Assembly: GCA_025454875.1 (NCBI GenBank)
Contig: JALONP010000003.1
Span: 1-64,000, forward strand
Source of the DNA: Bacteroidia bacterium
GTDB taxonomy: Bacteria > Bacteroidota > Bacteroidia > UKL13-3
Length of the DNA: 64,000 bases
Reading direction: 5' to 3'
The notes under the pieces were generated by a model. It saw only the letters and a list, made by a program, of their open reading frames with translations, made no database searches and had not been told where the DNA came from. This document shows positions 60,757 to 64,000 of this stretch, one piece after another; position 1 is the first letter of the stretch; each line of letters begins with the position of its first letter. Made by a program: the position numbers and the translations under genes.

Positions 60757-61629
60757 ATGGCAAACTTAAAAGAAGTACGGATACGAATTGGTTCGGTAAC
60801 AAGTACCCAACAAATTACCAAAGCTATGAAGTTGGTTTCAGCCACCAAACTGCGCAGGGCACAGAATGGGATTACCCAAATGAGGCCTTATGCGCAGAAG
60901 CTAAATGGTATTTTGGCTAACCTTTCTGATTCTATTGATGTAGATTCGTTAAAGCTATATTTTGAACCGAAAGAGGTTAAAAATGTATTGCTTGTTGTAA
61001 TTACTTCTGACCGCGGTTTATGCGGTTCATTTAACGCGAACGTAGTAAAACGCGCTAACCTTTTAGTAAAAGAAAAATATGCTGGTAAACAAATAACCGT
61101 TTTACCGATTGGGAAAAAAGGGGCTGATTTTTTTGCAAAACAACCTGTACAACTTTTACCACAATACAAGGAAGCTCTTCAAGGTTTGGATAGCACAAAA
61201 GCATTTGCTATTGGTCAGTACATTCTAGATGAATTTGCCAAAGGACAATTTGATGTGGTTGAGTTGGTATACAACCAATTTAAGAATGCAGCAACCCAAG
61301 TATTAACCAACGAACAATTCTTGCCAATTGATGCAAATGCGATGAAAGCTGTTACAGGTAAGAAAAATGATTATTTGTTCGAACCATCAAAAGTTGAAAT
61401 CTTGGAAGCGTTAATTCCGCGTATTTTAAAAACGCAAGTGTTTAGGTCAATGCTTGACTCATTAGCATCTGAGCATGGTGCTCGCATGGTGGCAATGGAC
61501 AAAGCAACCGATAATGCAGGCGAATTGCTAAAATCATTAAAAGTAGAATACAACCGTGTGCGCCAAGCTGCTATCACAACTGAAATTTCAGAAATTGTTG
61601 GTGGTGCTGCTGCATTAAGCCAAGCATAA
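60757..61629 (+). CDS. atpG: ATP synthase subunit gamma
   Basis: TQQITKAMKLVSATKLRRAQ; SDRGLCGSFN. Confidence 0.98.
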   Translation: MANLKEVRIRIGSVTSTQQITKAMKLVSATKLRRAQNGITQMRPYAQKLNGILANLSDSIDVDSLKLYFEPKEVKNVLLVVITSDRGLCGSFNANVVKRANLLVKEKYAGKQITVLPIGKKGADFFAKQPVQLLPQYKEALQGLDSTKAFAIGQYILDEFAKGQFDVVELVYNQFKNAATQVLTNEQFLPIDANAMKAVTGKKNDYLFEPSKVEILEALIPRILKTQVFRSMLDSLASEHGARMVAMDKATDNAGELLKSLKVEYNRVRQAAITTEISEIVGGAAALSQA

Positions 61630-61650
61630 TCAAACAAAATAGGTATTAAG

Positions 61651-61677
61651 AGCAGTCCAATTGGGCTGCTTTTTTTA
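61651..61677 (+). terminator. Terminator of atp operon
   Basis: AGCAGTCCAATTGGGCTGCTTTTTTT. Confidence 0.85.
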
Positions 61678-61739
61678 TTTGTAAACCTACATGCAACCCT
61701 CTTGTTATTTTACCACACTATTCATACTAAACCTGCAGT

Positions 61740-62999
61740 ATGAACCTAAAACAGTCATTCCTTCTTATGTTATTGGTTGTAAGTTGTTGGGCTAATGCTC
61801 AGCAAGACCATATTCCAACTGTTTATGAACCTCCTATTATTGGCTTTGAGTCTATTCGAAATACAAATGGGTATTTACTCCAGCAAAACAAAGACTCAAG
61901 TGGTAATTGGGTAAACACACGAAAGTTTATACGCACATATAATAACCAACTCAAGCGCGCCACTTTTGAAAGTGTGCATGATTGGAAAAATCAAAGTTGG
62001 CAACAGGTACTTATAGATGAGGACAGCATCATTTTTAATACAAATGGTAAAGTTCAAATAACATATAACCGAAGAAAATTAACTCTCCCAACTTTTAACC
62101 AGAATGAGTACACAAAGTATGAATATACATACAACCAAGATCAGCCTGTAAGTGTCCGGGTCTCGAATGCTGTTCCTCCCAATAGCAATAATTGGAACGC
62201 CTCTTTTTTTGTACAAATTCGATATGATCAAAATGAAAGGCGCGTATCAGACTCTATTCGGTATTATCAAAACAACTTTTCGTTAGTTATATACTATATA
62301 TACGATTCACAAGGCAGGGTAATTGGCGAGTTCGGCTTAAATGGAAGCGACTCTGTAAATAAAATTACTTATGTATATGGGCCAGACGGCATTCTAACTT
62401 CCGTTACCGAAGCTTTTGATAACAGTGCTGACACCTGGATGATACAATCTGCGGATACCTTCGAGTATGAAAATGGCAAAATTGTGAAACACTCCATGTT
62501 CGGAACCATTTTTACAGGAACAGAAATTATTACAGGGCCTTATCAAATGGACCTTTACACTTATGATAATGAAGGAAAGTTGGCAAGTATTGTTGAACAT
62601 GAATTTAATAATGGGTGGAAACCTAAAGATGAGTATAGCATGTTGTACAATGGAGCAACTTTGCAAATTGTTGAATTAAGAGCATATCAGAATGGAACAC
62701 CCAATACTGATGTGTATTCAAGATTCCTTCCCTCACCACCCACCTCTTTAAATGAACAAAGCAAGTCCATTTCAACTAGTATCAACATTTACCCAAACCC
62801 AACAAATGAGTACCTATACATAGAAGGTGTATCTAAGATAAAATCCATCAAGTTCATCAATGCAACAGGCCAAAGCATTGAGGCGAATATTGACAATGGC
62901 CAAATTTCAACTGCAAATATCCCAGCTGGAATTTACCAAATATTGTTGGTTCATGAAGAACAAGTAGTGAAATTGGGAAAAATAGCTATTGAGCATTGA
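61740..62999 (+). CDS. Secreted T9SS sorting-domain protein
   Basis: Signal peptide; C-terminal NIYPNPTNEYLYIEG...NIPAGIYQILLV. Confidence 0.85.
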   Translation: MNLKQSFLLMLLVVSCWANAQQDHIPTVYEPPIIGFESIRNTNGYLLQQNKDSSGNWVNTRKFIRTYNNQLKRATFESVHDWKNQSWQQVLIDEDSIIFNTNGKVQITYNRRKLTLPTFNQNEYTKYEYTYNQDQPVSVRVSNAVPPNSNNWNASFFVQIRYDQNERRVSDSIRYYQNNFSLVIYYIYDSQGRVIGEFGLNGSDSVNKITYVYGPDGILTSVTEAFDNSADTWMIQSADTFEYENGKIVKHSMFGTIFTGTEIITGPYQMDLYTYDNEGKLASIVEHEFNNGWKPKDEYSMLYNGATLQIVELRAYQNGTPNTDVYSRFLPSPPTSLNEQSKSISTSINIYPNPTNEYLYIEGVSKIKSIKFINATGQSIEANIDNGQISTANIPAGIYQILLVHEEQVVKLGKIAIEH

Positions 63000-63037
63000 T
63001 TATAAAAATAAGAAAACACCCCTTGTGCAAACCTCCT

Positions 63038-63068
63038 AAACGCAGCTCAAAATCGGGCTGCGTTTTTT
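63038..63068 (+). terminator. Terminator
   Basis: AAACGCAGCTCAAAATCGGGCTGCGTTTTTT. Confidence 0.8.
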
Positions 63069-63137
63069 GTGAGGAAAATTCTCGACATTCGCATCTCTTC
63101 AACTAAAAATATTTCTACATTAGAACATACTTCTTTG

Positions 63138-63587
63138 ATGAAAAAAATTGCAATCCCAATATTATTAGCTCTTATCCTAAACCTAGAAAGTAAAGCGCAG
63201 CTTGGAACTACTTTTTATCAATCACCTGGCTTTCTGACTGCAGGTTTGATGTATGAATATAACAACTTTGTTAGACCTGAGATACGTATTGGATCAACAA
63301 TTGGATCTTTCTCATCAACTAATGTATTCGAGTTACTCGTTAACATCGATATTGTAAATAAAGCTGATTATGAATTTTATGCAGGAGCAGGCTTGATAGC
63401 AGCAGGCTTTAATGAAAGAACAGGTATAAATCAAGCAATATTAGCCCTTTCCGTTCCTGTTGGATTCAACATTTACCCATTCGAAAATAAGCAATTTGGG
63501 CTGCACATTGATGTAAGCACTTTTGTATTCAATGAAACTTTCGATTTTCTACCCCGTTGGGGAATTCGATATAAATTTCGGAAATAA
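63138..63587 (+). CDS. Predicted outer-membrane/secreted protein (start likely MKKIAIP)
   Basis: Signal peptide MKKIAIPILLALILNLESKAQ. Confidence 0.6.
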   Translation: MKKIAIPILLALILNLESKAQLGTTFYQSPGFLTAGLMYEYNNFVRPEIRIGSTIGSFSSTNVFELLVNIDIVNKADYEFYAGAGLIAAGFNERTGINQAILALSVPVGFNIYPFENKQFGLHIDVSTFVFNETFDFLPRWGIRYKFRK

Positions 63588-63592
63588 TCGAA

Positions 63593-63985
63593 TTATATTG
63601 ATGTAGCTATTTTAGCAGCAATTGCGGTATATTCTTCAGGTGTGAACTCGACTCTGGCCTTTTCAAAATTTAGATCGCCTACTGCATTCATTGGAACCAA
63701 ATGAATATGTGCGTGTGGTACTTCCAAACCAATAACGGCAACACCTACCTTGGTGCAAGGAACGGCCTGCTTAATCGCCTTGGCTACTATCTTGGCAAAC
63801 AAAAACAACCCTGCATAGGCCTCATCTTGAATATCAAAAACATAATCAGTTGCTACTTTAGGAATAACCAAGGTATGTCCTGCTGTAAGTGGACGAACAT
63901 CTAAAAATGCTAAGTAATCTTGGGTTTCAGCAACTTTGTAACAAGGTATTTCACCAGCTACAATTTTTGAGAAAATCGTGCTCAT
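63593..63985 (-). CDS. HIT-family hydrolase
   Basis: FSKIVAGEIPCYKV; histidine triad HAHIHLVPM. Confidence 0.95.
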   Translation of the reverse strand: MSTIFSKIVAGEIPCYKVAETQDYLAFLDVRPLTAGHTLVIPKVATDYVFDIQDEAYAGLFLFAKIVAKAIKQAVPCTKVGVAVIGLEVPHAHIHLVPMNAVGDLNFEKARVEFTPEEYTAIAAKIATSI

Positions 63986-64000
63986 TATAAACTAATATTC

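Noticed and set aside
59102-61629. Absence of atpD/atpC from the atp cluster
   Set aside because: Separate atpD-atpC location is common in Bacteroidota, so not an anomaly

Overview
The window is a 64 kb piece of a Bacteroidota chromosome. This is supported by type IX secretion sorting-domain proteins, TAnnTTTG-type promoters, SprE/PorW- and bactofilin-like genes, and an atp operon without atpD/atpC. The left ~8.6 kb is an accessory defence region. It contains a type II-C-like CRISPR array (33 repeat units, the last truncated, 32 spacers visible, running off the left edge), a 1441-aa Cas9, a candidate tracrRNA, dinD, and decayed gene remnants between two near-identical ~66 bp direct repeats. 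No cas1 or cas2 lies in the window, and the array abuts the cas9 stop codon. The most unusual signal is in the cas9-proximal repeats. Three of them are split at the same internal position by 55-58 bp hairpin-forming inserts, at the edge of the block that pairs with the putative tracrRNA. The rest is largely core genome: rpoC-rpoB-rplL-rplJ-rplA-rplK-nusG-secE-tRNA-Trp-tuf-tRNA cluster, hpf, xerC/D-like, rpsU, miaB, PolX-like, a PBP1A/PorW-like pair, and atpZ-atpB-E-F-H-A-G. Secondary anomalies include a frameshifted tuf, a tRNA-like relic carrying an 18-bp palindrome, GC-rich hairpins in the rplL-rpoB and rpoB-rpoC gaps, a PolX without palm aspartates, and a bactofilin-linked membrane protein that seems to lack its expected M23 domain. 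All calls come from reading the sequence; no database search was run.
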